NCBI GenBank assembly: GCA_002401885.1
Contig: NVUL01000004.1
Location: 1 to 33,201 of the forward strand
Source: SAR86 cluster bacterium
GTDB taxonomy: Bacteria; Pseudomonadota; Gammaproteobacteria; Pseudomonadales; Pseudohongiellaceae
Direction: 5' to 3'
Length of the DNA stretch: 33,201 bases
Both the position numbers and the translations under genes were made by a program. Shown one piece after another: positions 1 through 8,349 of the stretch. Position 1 is the first letter of the stretch; each line of letters opens with the position of its first letter. The notes below the pieces were generated by a model, which saw nothing but the letters and a program-made list of their open reading frames with translations, made no database searches and had not been told where the DNA came from.

Positions 1-1428
1 CGCTAGTTATCCTTACAAAATCATCATTCTACGTCGCGTAGGTTGTATTGGATAGGAGAGCGACCAAGGATCCGCCGTGTCATAGATGAGTCGGCGCACC
101 GAGCGCCAGAAAGCCTCTTCACCAATCAGGCCTCGTAGCGTATGCAGCGTCCAACTGCCTTTGTAGTAGGCATCGTTAGAGTCGAAATAGTCCATCGATA
201 CCGTTTCGTCTGGAACGACCGGCTTACAGTTTGCCAAGCCATTGTAGAAATCCCACATATAACTCCAATAGCCCGCATCTCCTATGACCTGCTGCGCGTA
301 GACAGGCTGCATGTAATTAGCGAAACCCTCGTGTAACCAGAAATCCTCACTCCCCGCCTGGGTCATTAGATTACCGAACCACTCGTGAGAGAACTCGTGC
401 TGCATCAACCAGTCGAAGCCATAGGGATCTAGCTCATAGCCGTTTCCATAGCCATTCATGGTCTGATGTTCCATGCCAAGATAGGGAATCTCCACGATTC
501 CTATCTTCTCTTCTCCCCAAGGATAGGGGCCAAGTGTTCTCTCGAAGAATTCAAGTTGTGCAACAAAATCATCCTTGATCAATTTTTCAATTTTGTCCAT
601 ATCATTTGTAACATGGTAAAAAATCACGGGAATTGGATTCTCTGTCAGTGCGTTGCTATGTTGAATCTCATACTTCTTGAACGGACCAATATTGATCGCG
701 AGGTGGTAGGCAGAGATTGGACTCTGAGCTCTCCAATGATAAGTGGTTCGGGCATCGAGACTCGTCTGGGAGAGCAGCACACCGTTCATCACGGCGGTAA
801 GGCTTGAGGGCACCGTAATTAGCATGTCCGCACCTAATTCCGGTTTGTCAGATATATGATCCTTGCAGGGCCAGTAGAGGTCACAGCCCCTGCCCTGAAC
901 GGCCGTAGCGATCCAGTGTTCGCCTGACTCAGTCTCGGCCCACACGAAGCCGCCATCCCACGGGGGGTTCTCGGCTTCATACGGCCTGCCTCGGTAAGAA
1001 ACGGTGGTCGTAAATTCATTGCTCGCTGGGACCACATTTCCCGAGAGAATAAGCTTTCCGTCTTCACTGCGAAAGCGAACTGGCTCGTCGTCGATCGATG
1101 CCGTAAGCACTTCAAATCTTGGATCAAGATCTAGCTCAACGAGAGAGAGAGTTGTTAGCGCCACGGCTTGCATGACCACGATCCCCTCGATAAATTTGCG
1201 CTCTGGGTAGACGTCAAGCTCCAGCCGATAGTGCTGCACATCATAGAGAGCCTGATTCTCGGAGAGGATTCCGCTAGAGAGAGCCGTTTGAGGATGCAGC
1301 GGTGCGTTGGAGGCGGCACAGCTCGTAAGCAAGATGGCCAATAGTGAGGGCAGTAAGAATTGACGTAGAGAAAAAAATCTAACCAGAACGAACCTGCTTG
1401 CCTTCCAATACTGAGCCATTGCTTTCAC
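1..1428 (-). CDS. M1-family zinc metallopeptidase lipoprotein, 3' end apparently frameshifted and cut by window edge
   Basis: Exported aminopeptidase-like protein of the M1 (gluzincin) family. A signal peptide ends in the lipobox LLTSC with the acylated Cys at residue 37, so it is probably anchored in the outer membrane facing the periplasm. The zinc site is HEFSH at 344-348 with the third ligand Glu in LHEGF (E367). The GAMEN-like exopeptidase loop reads GMEHQ at 318-322, and a Tyr-Tyr-Lys-Gly at 421-424 fits the catalytic Tyr. The open frame closes at position 13 after PTRRRMMIL, just where M1 proteins normally continue. Reading the adjacent frame from about position 28 leftward gives NDDFVRITS, which resembles the TTDDFVRI segment usual in the family. 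I infer a one-base frameshift, real or a sequencing error, with the rest lying beyond the window. It is unrelated to the flagellar genes. The family call is firm; the substrate is unknown. Confidence 0.85.
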
Positions 1429-1580
1429 TCTCTATCCAAGTACGAATCTCAACTGCATAATATTGAGCTTAGCCGATGCATGAAAGACTTATCTAACTAA
1501 TTCTCGGGATATGATAAGGTGATGAGTCGTTCCAAATGAGACAATCGGACTTACCTCGAAGGTCAGGAAACTCTACTAGA

Positions 1581-2699
1581 ATGTCAGAAATTACGCTGTA
1601 TGGTTCTCCTCTCTCCCTCTACACCGGGAAGGCCAGAAGTTATCTAATAAAGTCCCGCCTTTCATATAGAGAAGTTCTACCAAACTCCCCCCACTTCGAG
1701 GAAGCTGTATTACCGGAAATGGGAGGGCGCAGAAGTATACCTACCGTTGAAACTGCGACGGGCGAGGTCATTCGAGACGGTAGTGCGATTATCGATCACT
1801 ATGAATCTCTGAATGACAATCTGTTCTCACCCAGAACTGCCAAGCAAAATATTATTTGCAAGCTATTCGATGTGATCGGAATGGAGGGATTGTTAAGACC
1901 AGCAATGCACTATCGCTGGAACTTCGACGATTTCAATAGGGAATTTATTCAGTTCCATTTCGAATCGTTCGTGCCACCCAACTTGGATAAGCAAGAAATG
2001 GCAGCGCAGCGCATGAACCAAATGCGCGATGCGGGACGTGGGTTTGGCGCCATACCCGAGACCTTTCCCTTGGTCGAAAGCTTATATTGCGATCTGCTGC
2101 CCAAGCTGAATTCTCATTTCGCCACACACCCTTATCTGCTTGGTAATAGGCCGTGTATCGGAGATTTCGGCCTGATCGCTCCGCTCTATGGCCATTTAGG
2201 CCGCGACCCCAAGCCTCTTTCGTTGATGCAGAGCCAGGCCATTTGCTTATTCCGTTGGGTCGAACGAATGAACAGACCAGAAGCAGACCTCGGTGAATTC
2301 TCGGACCAACACGATAGCTACCTCGATGAGGACAAGGTGCCCGATACGCTAGTCGAGGTACTTCGGCATGTCGCGAAGGATTTTGTTCCCGAGACGACGG
2401 CGGCTTGCTGCGCCATCAATGGATGGCTTCAAGAACAAGAGGATCTTGATCCATACACACCGGCAGAGAGGGGCGTAGGCATGTGTACCTTTACCGTAGA
2501 GGGGCAATCGATTACGGCGCTCGCACAACCCTACCGATTCTTCCTGCTCAAACGCGTACAGGATTACTACTTGTCTCTCACTCTGCCCGAACAGGCAGAC
2601 GTCGATAGCTTGCTTAATGCATGCGACATGACCAAAATTATGCAGTTAACGCTAAACAGGGGAATCGGCCGCCTACGCAATCGGGAGGTTTGGCTGTAG
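1581..2699 (+). CDS. Glutathione S-transferase-like protein with a long C-terminal extension
   Basis: The N-terminal about 85 residues look like a thioredoxin-fold GST domain: a beta strand ITLYGSPLSLYTGKAR, the IPTVE cis-Pro turn, and DGSAIIDHYE corresponding to the glutathione-binding E/S-S motif. A helical GST C-terminal domain follows, with HPYLLGNRPCIGDFGLIAPLYGH near residues 190-215, a typical N-capping-box region. The protein is about 372 residues from the Met at 1581, whereas ordinary GSTs have 200-230, so roughly 130 residues at the end are extra and not recognised by me. An upstream in-frame ATG at 1536 would add 15 Arg/Ser-rich residues unlike a GST start; the ATG at 1581 begins directly with MSEITLYGSP and is preferred. 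It is followed after 71 bp by the fatty acid hydroxylase gene on the same strand. Glutathione-dependent activity is only inferred. Confidence 0.75.
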   Translation: MSEITLYGSPLSLYTGKARSYLIKSRLSYREVLPNSPHFEEAVLPEMGGRRSIPTVETATGEVIRDGSAIIDHYESLNDNLFSPRTAKQNIICKLFDVIGMEGLLRPAMHYRWNFDDFNREFIQFHFESFVPPNLDKQEMAAQRMNQMRDAGRGFGAIPETFPLVESLYCDLLPKLNSHFATHPYLLGNRPCIGDFGLIAPLYGHLGRDPKPLSLMQSQAICLFRWVERMNRPEADLGEFSDQHDSYLDEDKVPDTLVEVLRHVAKDFVPETTAACCAINGWLQEQEDLDPYTPAERGVGMCTFTVEGQSITALAQPYRFFLLKRVQDYYLSLTLPEQADVDSLLNACDMTKIMQLTLNRGIGRLRNREVWL

Positions 2700-2770
2700 C
2701 CATCAACCTAGGCATCGGCATAGAGAGCTATGGAACAACCCAAAGCCAATAACATTGAATTGAGCAGATT

Positions 2771-3583
2771 ATGAACGCGCTAGATGTCACAACTGACTCC
2801 GCTACTCGGCTAAGTGTGTTCGCAGTTCTATTTATCACCTTGGCGCTGCTGGAAATCTACTCGCCTCGGCGCAAACTGCGACACTCTAAAGCAAAGCGAT
2901 GGATCAACAATTTTGGCATTAGCGCCCTCAGCTCAGTGTTCATTGCACTGGTATTACCACTTATCGGCGTCGCGACCGCGATATGGGCAAACGAGAGAAG
3001 TTGGGGAGTATTTAATCAGTTCGAAATTCAGCCCTTCATCAGCATCCCTTTTTATATCGTCGCCTTCGATTTTACTATCTACCTGCAACATCGGGCATTT
3101 CATAGATTCCAACTACTCTGGCGACTCCACAGGGTGCACCATACTGATCTGGACTACGATGTCTCTACCGGCGTTCGATTTCACCCCCTTTCTATATTCA
3201 TTTCCGCCACGATCAAGTTTTGCCTAATATTACTCCTAGGGCCTTTAGCCATTGCTGTATTGATATCCGAGGTAGTTTTAAATGCTACCTCGATGTTTAA
3301 CCATAGCAATATCAAGCTGCCAACTAAGCTCGACAAATTTCTTCGCTATTTCATAGTTACGCCTGACATGCACCGTATACATCATTCCGTGGAAGTGAAT
3401 GAGCACAGTCAAAATTTTGGATTCAATTTCACATGGTGGGACAAATTGCTGAGAACCTACAAGGAGCAGCCCGCTAAGGGCCATGAAGCTATAGAGTTTG
3501 GAATTCGTGGCTATCGAGAGGATCGCTCCATCGGTATCTTCTCACTACTCACTCAGCCTTTTACCAAAGATCAGAAAAACTAG
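2771..3583 (+). CDS. Sterol desaturase / fatty acid hydroxylase family membrane protein
   Basis: Integral membrane di-iron oxygenase of the fatty acid hydroxylase superfamily, 270 residues. Transmembrane segments lie near residues 12-28, 50-72, 90-105 and 145-170. The histidine clusters expected to bind two irons are all present: HRAFH at 107-111, HRVHH at 120-124, NHS with H178, HRIHH at 201-205 and a final His in NEHSQN at 212. The FNFTWWDKLLRTY segment at about 218-230 is also a family hallmark. The natural substrate in bacteria varies (sterols, hopanoids, carotenoids, fatty acids or ether lipids) and cannot be deduced here. Its 3' end lies only 14 bp from the end of the convergent EAL-HDOD gene. 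Confidence 0.88.
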   Translation: MNALDVTTDSATRLSVFAVLFITLALLEIYSPRRKLRHSKAKRWINNFGISALSSVFIALVLPLIGVATAIWANERSWGVFNQFEIQPFISIPFYIVAFDFTIYLQHRAFHRFQLLWRLHRVHHTDLDYDVSTGVRFHPLSIFISATIKFCLILLLGPLAIAVLISEVVLNATSMFNHSNIKLPTKLDKFLRYFIVTPDMHRIHHSVEVNEHSQNFGFNFTWWDKLLRTYKEQPAKGHEAIEFGIRGYREDRSIGIFSLLTQPFTKDQKN

Positions 3584-3597
3584 CCTGAATGCTGCGA

Positions 3598-4827
3598 TTA
3601 CATAAGTTCCGTCGCCCACGCCATAGACTCCAAATAGGCACTACTGAGATCGTCAGCGGAAATCCCGCAGTCTGTTACCTCAGACCAATTTCCCCTCTCG
3701 TAGTTTAGAACCAGAGATAGTAGCTTTCCAACCTCGCCCTCTCTCTTTACTAGCGCATTTGCGATATCACTAGAGAGCGGCAATGCCTTTAGAATCTCAT
3801 CCATAGGCTGATCCATAATCGCATCAATTAATGAGAACAAGCCGGTAGTAAAACAGGGGTCTGGACTCAGGTTTTTCTTCTCCGCGAGGGCTTGCATCAT
3901 ACGAGCACGAACCAGAGTTAGCATGATCAATTCTCTAGGCTTGTCCTCGATACTTGTTAACGCAAGAATGACGAACCAGTCACGAATTGCTTTCATCCCG
4001 AGGGACACGACCGCTTGTTTCACCGAATCTATCTTTCGCCTAAAGCCAAAGAACGATGAGTTGATGATTCTGAGTATCTTATAGCTTACTGTCACATCCT
4101 GACTGATCAGATTCTCTAATACAGCCATATCGCAGTCGGGATCTTCCAACATAGCAAGTATTTCGAGCAGAGAAATTCGGCTGGGCTTTAGCGCTTGCCC
4201 CTTGATTATTTCGGGGCGGCTTATGAAGTAGCCTTGGAAAAAGTCGAAATCTAGAGATTTACATAATTCGAAATCTTCTCTCGTTTCTACCTTTTCAGCC
4301 AGCAGCTTCACGTTACACTTCTGCAGGGCTCGCACATCTGACACCAACGTATCTCTATCGCAGTCCAGGATATCTATCTTGACAATATCTACAATATCGA
4401 ACAACGGCTGCTTGTCATCAGTGAATGTATAGTCATCCAGAGCAAGTCTGAACCCCTGAGATGAAAAATCTTTGAGCGCTGCGATAAGTTCGTCATCTAC
4501 GACAATATCTTCGAGAATTTCAATGACAACCGCATTCGGAGTCACGGGAAGTGGAAGCCGACCAACAATAAAGTCTCTAGTCAAATTAATGAACGAAATA
4601 CGATTATCACTTATGGAATCAATACCTATTTCCAAGAAGGCATTGATCATCACTTGCGAGCTCGCCATATTTCCATCAGATATATTCGCAACTGAAACGT
4701 CTTCATCTCGGAATAACAATTCATAGGCCTGAACATTTAGTTCGGCATCAAAAATGGGTTGGCGCGCAATGAAAATATTCTTTCGTGAACTATAGATCTC
4801 TGTAGATTCAGCCAAGTTATTCATCAT
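3598..4827 (-). CDS. EAL-HDOD signalling protein (YuxH/CdgJ type), EAL residues mostly conserved
   Basis: Cytoplasmic two-domain protein of 409 residues. The N-terminal EAL-like domain keeps E36-LLF-R40, N81 in INLT, E103 in IEILE, the Asp pair D131-D132 in ALDDY, K150 in VKID, E178 and E181 in AEKVET, and Q198 in FFQGY, so it might still bind or cleave cyclic di-GMP. The DDFG loop is replaced by DDYTF, as in other EAL-HDOD proteins, many of which are enzymatically silent. Residues about 215-400 form an HDOD domain with the core SYKILRIINSSFFGFRRKID. It is the last gene of a probable operon pomA-pomB-EAL-HDOD-EAL-HDOD, 54 bp after its paralogue, which suggests a role in motor or motility control. 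In Vibrio the EAL-HDOD protein CdgJ affects motility; the same is only an inference here. Confidence 0.85.
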   Translation of the reverse strand: MMNNLAESTEIYSSRKNIFIARQPIFDAELNVQAYELLFRDEDVSVANISDGNMASSQVMINAFLEIGIDSISDNRISFINLTRDFIVGRLPLPVTPNAVVIEILEDIVVDDELIAALKDFSSQGFRLALDDYTFTDDKQPLFDIVDIVKIDILDCDRDTLVSDVRALQKCNVKLLAEKVETREDFELCKSLDFDFFQGYFISRPEIIKGQALKPSRISLLEILAMLEDPDCDMAVLENLISQDVTVSYKILRIINSSFFGFRRKIDSVKQAVVSLGMKAIRDWFVILALTSIEDKPRELIMLTLVRARMMQALAEKKNLSPDPCFTTGLFSLIDAIMDQPMDEILKALPLSSDIANALVKREGEVGKLLSLVLNYERGNWSEVTDCGISADDLSSAYLESMAWATELM

Positions 4828-4881
4828 CTCTTTTCCTCCCCTAGTTCTCTGTCAGTGTCTGCGCTTCTCTAACCTAGTCCG

Positions 4882-6171
4882 CTAATCAGTCTTAATCTGC
4901 GCAAACAACCCCCGCGCCCAGAGCATCGATTCAAAATAGTAGGTGCTCAATTCACTGGCCTCGAAGCCAACACTATTGATATTCTTCCAGTCACCCTTCT
5001 CATAACGAATTACGATATCTAGTAGTTCCCCTAGCAACCCTTCTCTTTCGAGTAGGGCTTCAGTGATCTCATGAGATAGTGGCAGCGCCTTCAAGATAGT
5101 TTCCATAGGCTGATCCATAATTGCATCTATCGAGGAGAATAGACCTATAGTAAAACCGGTATCCTTATCCAGGCCCATCACATCGGCGAGAAGCTGCATC
5201 ATGCGAGCACGCTGCAGAGTCTGAAACATGAGGCTCTGGGGCTTATCGTCGATGTCAGTTAGAGAAATGATAATGAACCAGTCTCGTATCACCTTCAGGC
5301 CTAGAGAAACAACCGCCTGCTTTACGGAATCGATCTTTCGTCGAAATCCATAAAATGCCGAATTAATTATTCGCAGAATCTTATAGCTAAGTGTGATGTC
5401 TTGGCTGATTAGGCTCTCGAGATCCGAAATATCACAGTCAGGATCTTCAAGCAGCTTCAGTATGTTCAGAAGTGCCATTCGATTCGGCTTCAGTGTGCTG
5501 CCACTAACCACAACCGGCTCACTGACAAACTGCCCCTGATAGAACTCAAAGCCCAGTTCATGGCAGTACGCTTGCTCGTCTCGAGTATTTACGTTAGTAG
5601 CGACCAACTTTACATCGTGCGATAGAAGTTTTGGGATGAACAATTCCAGCTGATCTTTACTCCATACGCAGAGATCGACTTTCAGCATGTAGATATGTTT
5701 CAGGATCCCTTCGAGCTCCGCTGACGGGTCATTCGCAACAAGACAGAGTTTGTACCCTTTAGCGCAGAGCGCCTCAATTGGCACTAGCGACATATTCTCC
5801 CTGAGTAGATTACTAGGCAGCTCTAGAACCACGTCGCCCGGAGGAAAAGGCAGGGGCAAACGCCCGTGCACAAAATCTTCTGTGATACCTATGACAGACA
5901 AGCAATCTTCAGAGATTATCTTTAGCCCGATATCTAAAAATGCGTTGAGCAAAACTTGAGACGTTTCGTTGCTCTCGGTGTCCTTCGACGGCTCAACTTC
6001 GCCGTAGAGTAGATCGTAGGCATAGACTTCCATATCCGCATCAAATAGTGGCTGGCGAACTATGTGTACATTCGATGGGGGTCTCAACTCGACCAGTGGC
6101 TCAGCTAGATTTGACACTGGCTCTTCCTCTTCATTTTCATTTTCAATATTAGGTATTGGATAAGTAGTCAT
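4882..6171 (-). CDS. EAL-HDOD paralogue with an eroded EAL active site
   Basis: A 429-residue paralogue of the downstream gene. Its HDOD half is very close to that of the neighbour (SYKILRIINSAFYGFRRKID against SYKILRIINSSFFGFRRKID). The EAL half has lost key residues: ELLFR has become D53-LLY-G57, the Asn of INLT is replaced by Gly95, the Asp pair of ALDDY reads VAND at about 145-148, and AEKVET reads ATNVNT at 191-196. E117, K164 and Q212 remain. It also has an acidic N-terminal extension of about 20 residues (ENENEEEE). Catalysis is therefore unlikely; a protein-interaction or ligand-sensing role is more probable. It lies 38 bp after pomB on the same strand, so co-transcription with the stator genes is likely. 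Confidence 0.85.
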   Translation of the reverse strand: MTTYPIPNIENENEEEEPVSNLAEPLVELRPPSNVHIVRQPLFDADMEVYAYDLLYGEVEPSKDTESNETSQVLLNAFLDIGLKIISEDCLSVIGITEDFVHGRLPLPFPPGDVVLELPSNLLRENMSLVPIEALCAKGYKLCLVANDPSAELEGILKHIYMLKVDLCVWSKDQLELFIPKLLSHDVKLVATNVNTRDEQAYCHELGFEFYQGQFVSEPVVVSGSTLKPNRMALLNILKLLEDPDCDISDLESLISQDITLSYKILRIINSAFYGFRRKIDSVKQAVVSLGLKVIRDWFIIISLTDIDDKPQSLMFQTLQRARMMQLLADVMGLDKDTGFTIGLFSSIDAIMDQPMETILKALPLSHEITEALLEREGLLGELLDIVIRYEKGDWKNINSVGFEASELSTYYFESMLWARGLFAQIKTD

Positions 6172-6209
6172 CGATCAGACTCGGCTAAATGTTTGCTCTG
6201 CTTCGCACA

Positions 6210-7169
6210 TCAATTGACTGCAACTATTTCAGACTCGCTAATTCCGAGCGCGTCCAATACATCATCGCCAACCTCATCAAGATCTCTTATTTCTGCAGAA
6301 ATGTCCTCGTCGACTTCTTGATGTATTACAATCTCCACGCGTCGATTCTTCGCGCGTGCTTCTACCGAGCCATTCGCGTCGAAAGGTTTCGTATCTGCAT
6401 ATCCGATCACCATGAACCTCCTGTCGCTAATGCTCCCATCTCGAAGTAATTCATGTGCCACCGACAACGCCCGCTGCGAAGACAGATGCCAATTGGAAGG
6501 GTAATCGTTAGTAAAGATAGGTATGTCGTCGGTATGACCTTCCACTGCTATGCGGCCATTGATATCACCTAGCGCGCTGCGCAATTTCGCCATCACCGGT
6601 ATAAAGTTAATATTCAGGTTCGCCGACCCAGACGGAAAAGATCCTCGCTCTCGGATACGGATAGTGATTGATCTAAACCCGGACTCAATATCAATCAAAT
6701 TATCTTGCACTTCCTTATCTAGAATCTCTTGCAGAAGATCCGCATCTTCCTCGGTCTGCGCCTTTAGCTCTTGTAGCTTTTCTAAGAGTAGTTGACGAGC
6801 AACTTCTGCTGCCTCCTCCTCAGACCTGGGCGAATTAGAATCATCTCCCCTATCCGCTTGCCCCGTTTGTAGCGACCTATCGATATTTTCAATGGTTTGT
6901 TGTTGTACAACATTGTCAGGTGTAGGTTGTGGGCGCCCCGAACTAAATTCCTGGGCGATGAAAGATGTGCCCATAGGCATTGCCGTTGCGGCCATCTCAT
7001 TCTGCACGCCGAAGGCGTCAGCCATCGAACCTGCCACTTGCTTGTATTTCTGCACATCCATTTCTGAGAATGACAATAGGAGAACAAAGAAACACATAAG
7101 CAACGCCATTAAGTCTGCGAACGTGGCCATCCACGCCGGTGCTCCTGCTTTTACTTCCGCATCTGACAT
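6210..7169 (-). CDS. pomB: Flagellar motor stator protein PomB/MotB
   Basis: The B subunit of the stator, which couples ion flow to flagellar rotation and anchors the complex to peptidoglycan. The single transmembrane segment after WMATFADLMALLMCFF carries the conserved ion-binding Asp at residue 19, followed by the plug-region sequence SFSEMDVQKYKQ. The close match to Vibrio PomB in this stretch supports Na+ rather than H+ use, an inference. A Gln/Glu-rich linker spans about 70-165, and an OmpA-like peptidoglycan-binding domain spans about 185-295 with VEGHTDDIP, SSQRALSVAHELL and RAKNRRVEIVI. Length is 319 residues, normal for the family. It starts 10 bp after pomA ends, and two EAL-HDOD genes follow. 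Confidence 0.96.
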   Translation of the reverse strand: MSDAEVKAGAPAWMATFADLMALLMCFFVLLLSFSEMDVQKYKQVAGSMADAFGVQNEMAATAMPMGTSFIAQEFSSGRPQPTPDNVVQQQTIENIDRSLQTGQADRGDDSNSPRSEEEAAEVARQLLLEKLQELKAQTEEDADLLQEILDKEVQDNLIDIESGFRSITIRIRERGSFPSGSANLNINFIPVMAKLRSALGDINGRIAVEGHTDDIPIFTNDYPSNWHLSSQRALSVAHELLRDGSISDRRFMVIGYADTKPFDANGSVEARAKNRRVEIVIHQEVDEDISAEIRDLDEVGDDVLDALGISESEIVAVN

Positions 7170-7179
7170 AGCTAGAGCC

Positions 7180-7980
7180 TCACGCCGCCTGCTCTTGTGG
7201 AGGTTTTTCTGCCGCTGCGTCCGCCGCGTCCGTTATGTCTCTTCGTGTAGGGTTGACGTAGAGTTTTAGCAAGGCTTCTGTAGTTCGTGGATGCTGCCCC
7301 TCCTGAATCGCCAGAACACCATCCAAACAAATCGAGTTCAGTTTCATTTCCTCTATTCGACGCAAGCCCAGTTTGTCTGCTATCGGAAGAAAGACCATAT
7401 TTGCTAGCACTGCCCCATACAGAGTTGTGAGTAGGGCGACAGCCATAGCAGGTCCGATCGATTTTGGATCGTCCATTGCTGACAACATTTGAACAAGGCC
7501 AACCAGTGTGCCAATCATCCCCATAGCTGGGGCGACATCGCCAGCAGAACTGAATACCTGCGCTCCCCATTTGTGTCTCTCGTTCATTTCTTCAAGGTCT
7601 TTCGACAGATGCCTGCGCATATCTTCCACAGGGCTTCCATCGATTAACATCCGAACGCCAGATTCTAAAAACGGGTTCTCAATCTCAATGTTCTCAAGTG
7701 CCAACACTCCTTCCTTTCTTGCCACCGTAGACATTTCTACTATTACGGGGATAAGCGATTCAGGCGCCGGCAACTTCGACTTAAATGCTTTTCCTGCCAC
7801 TTTCATCGCGCCGGTAAACTGCGAAACATTGAACTTGATAAGAACTACCATCAACGTGCCACCTAACACAATAAACAGTGAAGGCGCGTTTATGAAAACC
7901 AATACTGAACCACCCATTAGCATTGCAGCTATGACGACGGCAAAAGCACCTACAATTCCTAGTAGTGTTGCTAAGTCCAT
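7180..7980 (-). CDS. pomA: Flagellar motor stator protein PomA/MotA
   Basis: The A subunit of the stator: a four-helix inner membrane protein of 266 residues that contacts FliG through its cytoplasmic loop. The start MDLATLLGIVGAF and the segments GDVAPAMGMIGTLVGLV and GPAMAVALLTTLYGAVLANM, with the conserved Pro between helices 3 and 4, are characteristic of Na+-driven PomA. Helices lie near 3-23, 30-48, 145-168 and 178-200. The start is preceded by AGGAG about 12 bases upstream. The gene is divergent from the fliL paralogue across 363-369 bp of non-coding DNA. The FliG partner that this subunit needs is not encoded in this window. Confidence 0.96.
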   Translation of the reverse strand: MDLATLLGIVGAFAVVIAAMLMGGSVLVFINAPSLFIVLGGTLMVVLIKFNVSQFTGAMKVAGKAFKSKLPAPESLIPVIVEMSTVARKEGVLALENIEIENPFLESGVRMLIDGSPVEDMRRHLSKDLEEMNERHKWGAQVFSSAGDVAPAMGMIGTLVGLVQMLSAMDDPKSIGPAMAVALLTTLYGAVLANMVFLPIADKLGLRRIEEMKLNSICLDGVLAIQEGQHPRTTEALLKLYVNPTRRDITDAADAAAEKPPQEQAA

Positions 7981-8026
7981 AATGCTCTGCTGCTCCTTTG
8001 AATAATTCAGTAATTTCTTATGTGTT

Positions 8027-8060
8027 GGATTGATCGGCTAGATGGCCAACCCCTCTCATC
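8027..8060 (-). promoter_or_regulatory. Weak sigma28-like promoter candidate for pomA
   Basis: Read on the minus strand, GCCGATCA matches seven of eight bases of the sigma28 -10 consensus GCCGATAA and lies about 50 bases before the pomA ATG. The -35 position at the right distance reads GAGA rather than TAAA, so the match is one-sided. Stator genes are late class genes under sigma28 in related polar flagellates, which makes the site plausible but not secure. Confidence 0.3.
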
Positions 8061-8241
8061 GCAACCCAGTGTGAGTACTGAGAGCTTTACTATTCCAATT
8101 TCTACTAGTGGTTTTTGAGAACTATTCCAACAAGATTGAAAAAAGAACTGTTCCTTATTTTGTATTACGACGTAATGGAGGAATGATTAACCGATTTATT
8201 CAGAAGATGAGCAAAAGAATGGTGAACAGACAGGGACGTTA

Positions 8242-8264
8242 AAGCCCGTTTATTGAGCGGGCTT
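8242..8264. repeat. GC-rich hairpin AAGCCCG / CGGGCTT
   Basis: Seven-base perfect arms at 8242-8248 and 8258-8264 enclose a 9-base loop. It has the shape of an intrinsic terminator, but only a short TTT follows on the minus strand and none on the plus strand. No known transcript enters from either side, since pomA and fliL diverge here, so it may end an unseen small RNA or an upstream transcript. Confidence 0.55.
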
Positions 8265-8288
8265 CAGAGTTATTGCGGAATATAAACA

Positions 8289-8330
8289 CTTGGACTATTG
8301 CCAAGCTAATTGTGATGGCCAATAAGGCCA
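8289..8330. repeat. Two consecutive inverted repeats just before the fliL paralogue
   Basis: CTTGG-N7-CCAAG (8289-8305) and TGGCC-N5-GGCCA (8316-8330) lie back to back. The second ends 5 bases before the GAGGAG ribosome-binding site. They could be operators or RNA hairpins controlling translation. The binding factor is unknown. Confidence 0.5.
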
Positions 8331-8349
8331 AATATGAGGAGCAGTGAAA

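Larger units (their letters stand above)
7981..8349. other. Divergent intergenic region between pomA and fliL paralogue, rich in inverted repeats
   Basis: No gene was seen in this stretch. It holds ATTACG-A-CGTAAT at 8164-8176, a terminator-shaped AAGCCCG/CGGGCTT pair at 8242-8264, CTTGG-N7-CCAAG at 8289-8305 and TGGCC-N5-GGCCA at 8316-8330. On the minus strand, GCCGATCA (plus positions 8031-8038) resembles a sigma28 -10 box ahead of pomA. No sigma54 GG-N10-GC pair was found on the plus strand. Confidence 0.7.

Noticed and set aside
7172..7570. Second minus-strand frame inside pomA
   Set aside because: Out-of-frame shadow of the well-supported PomA sequence.
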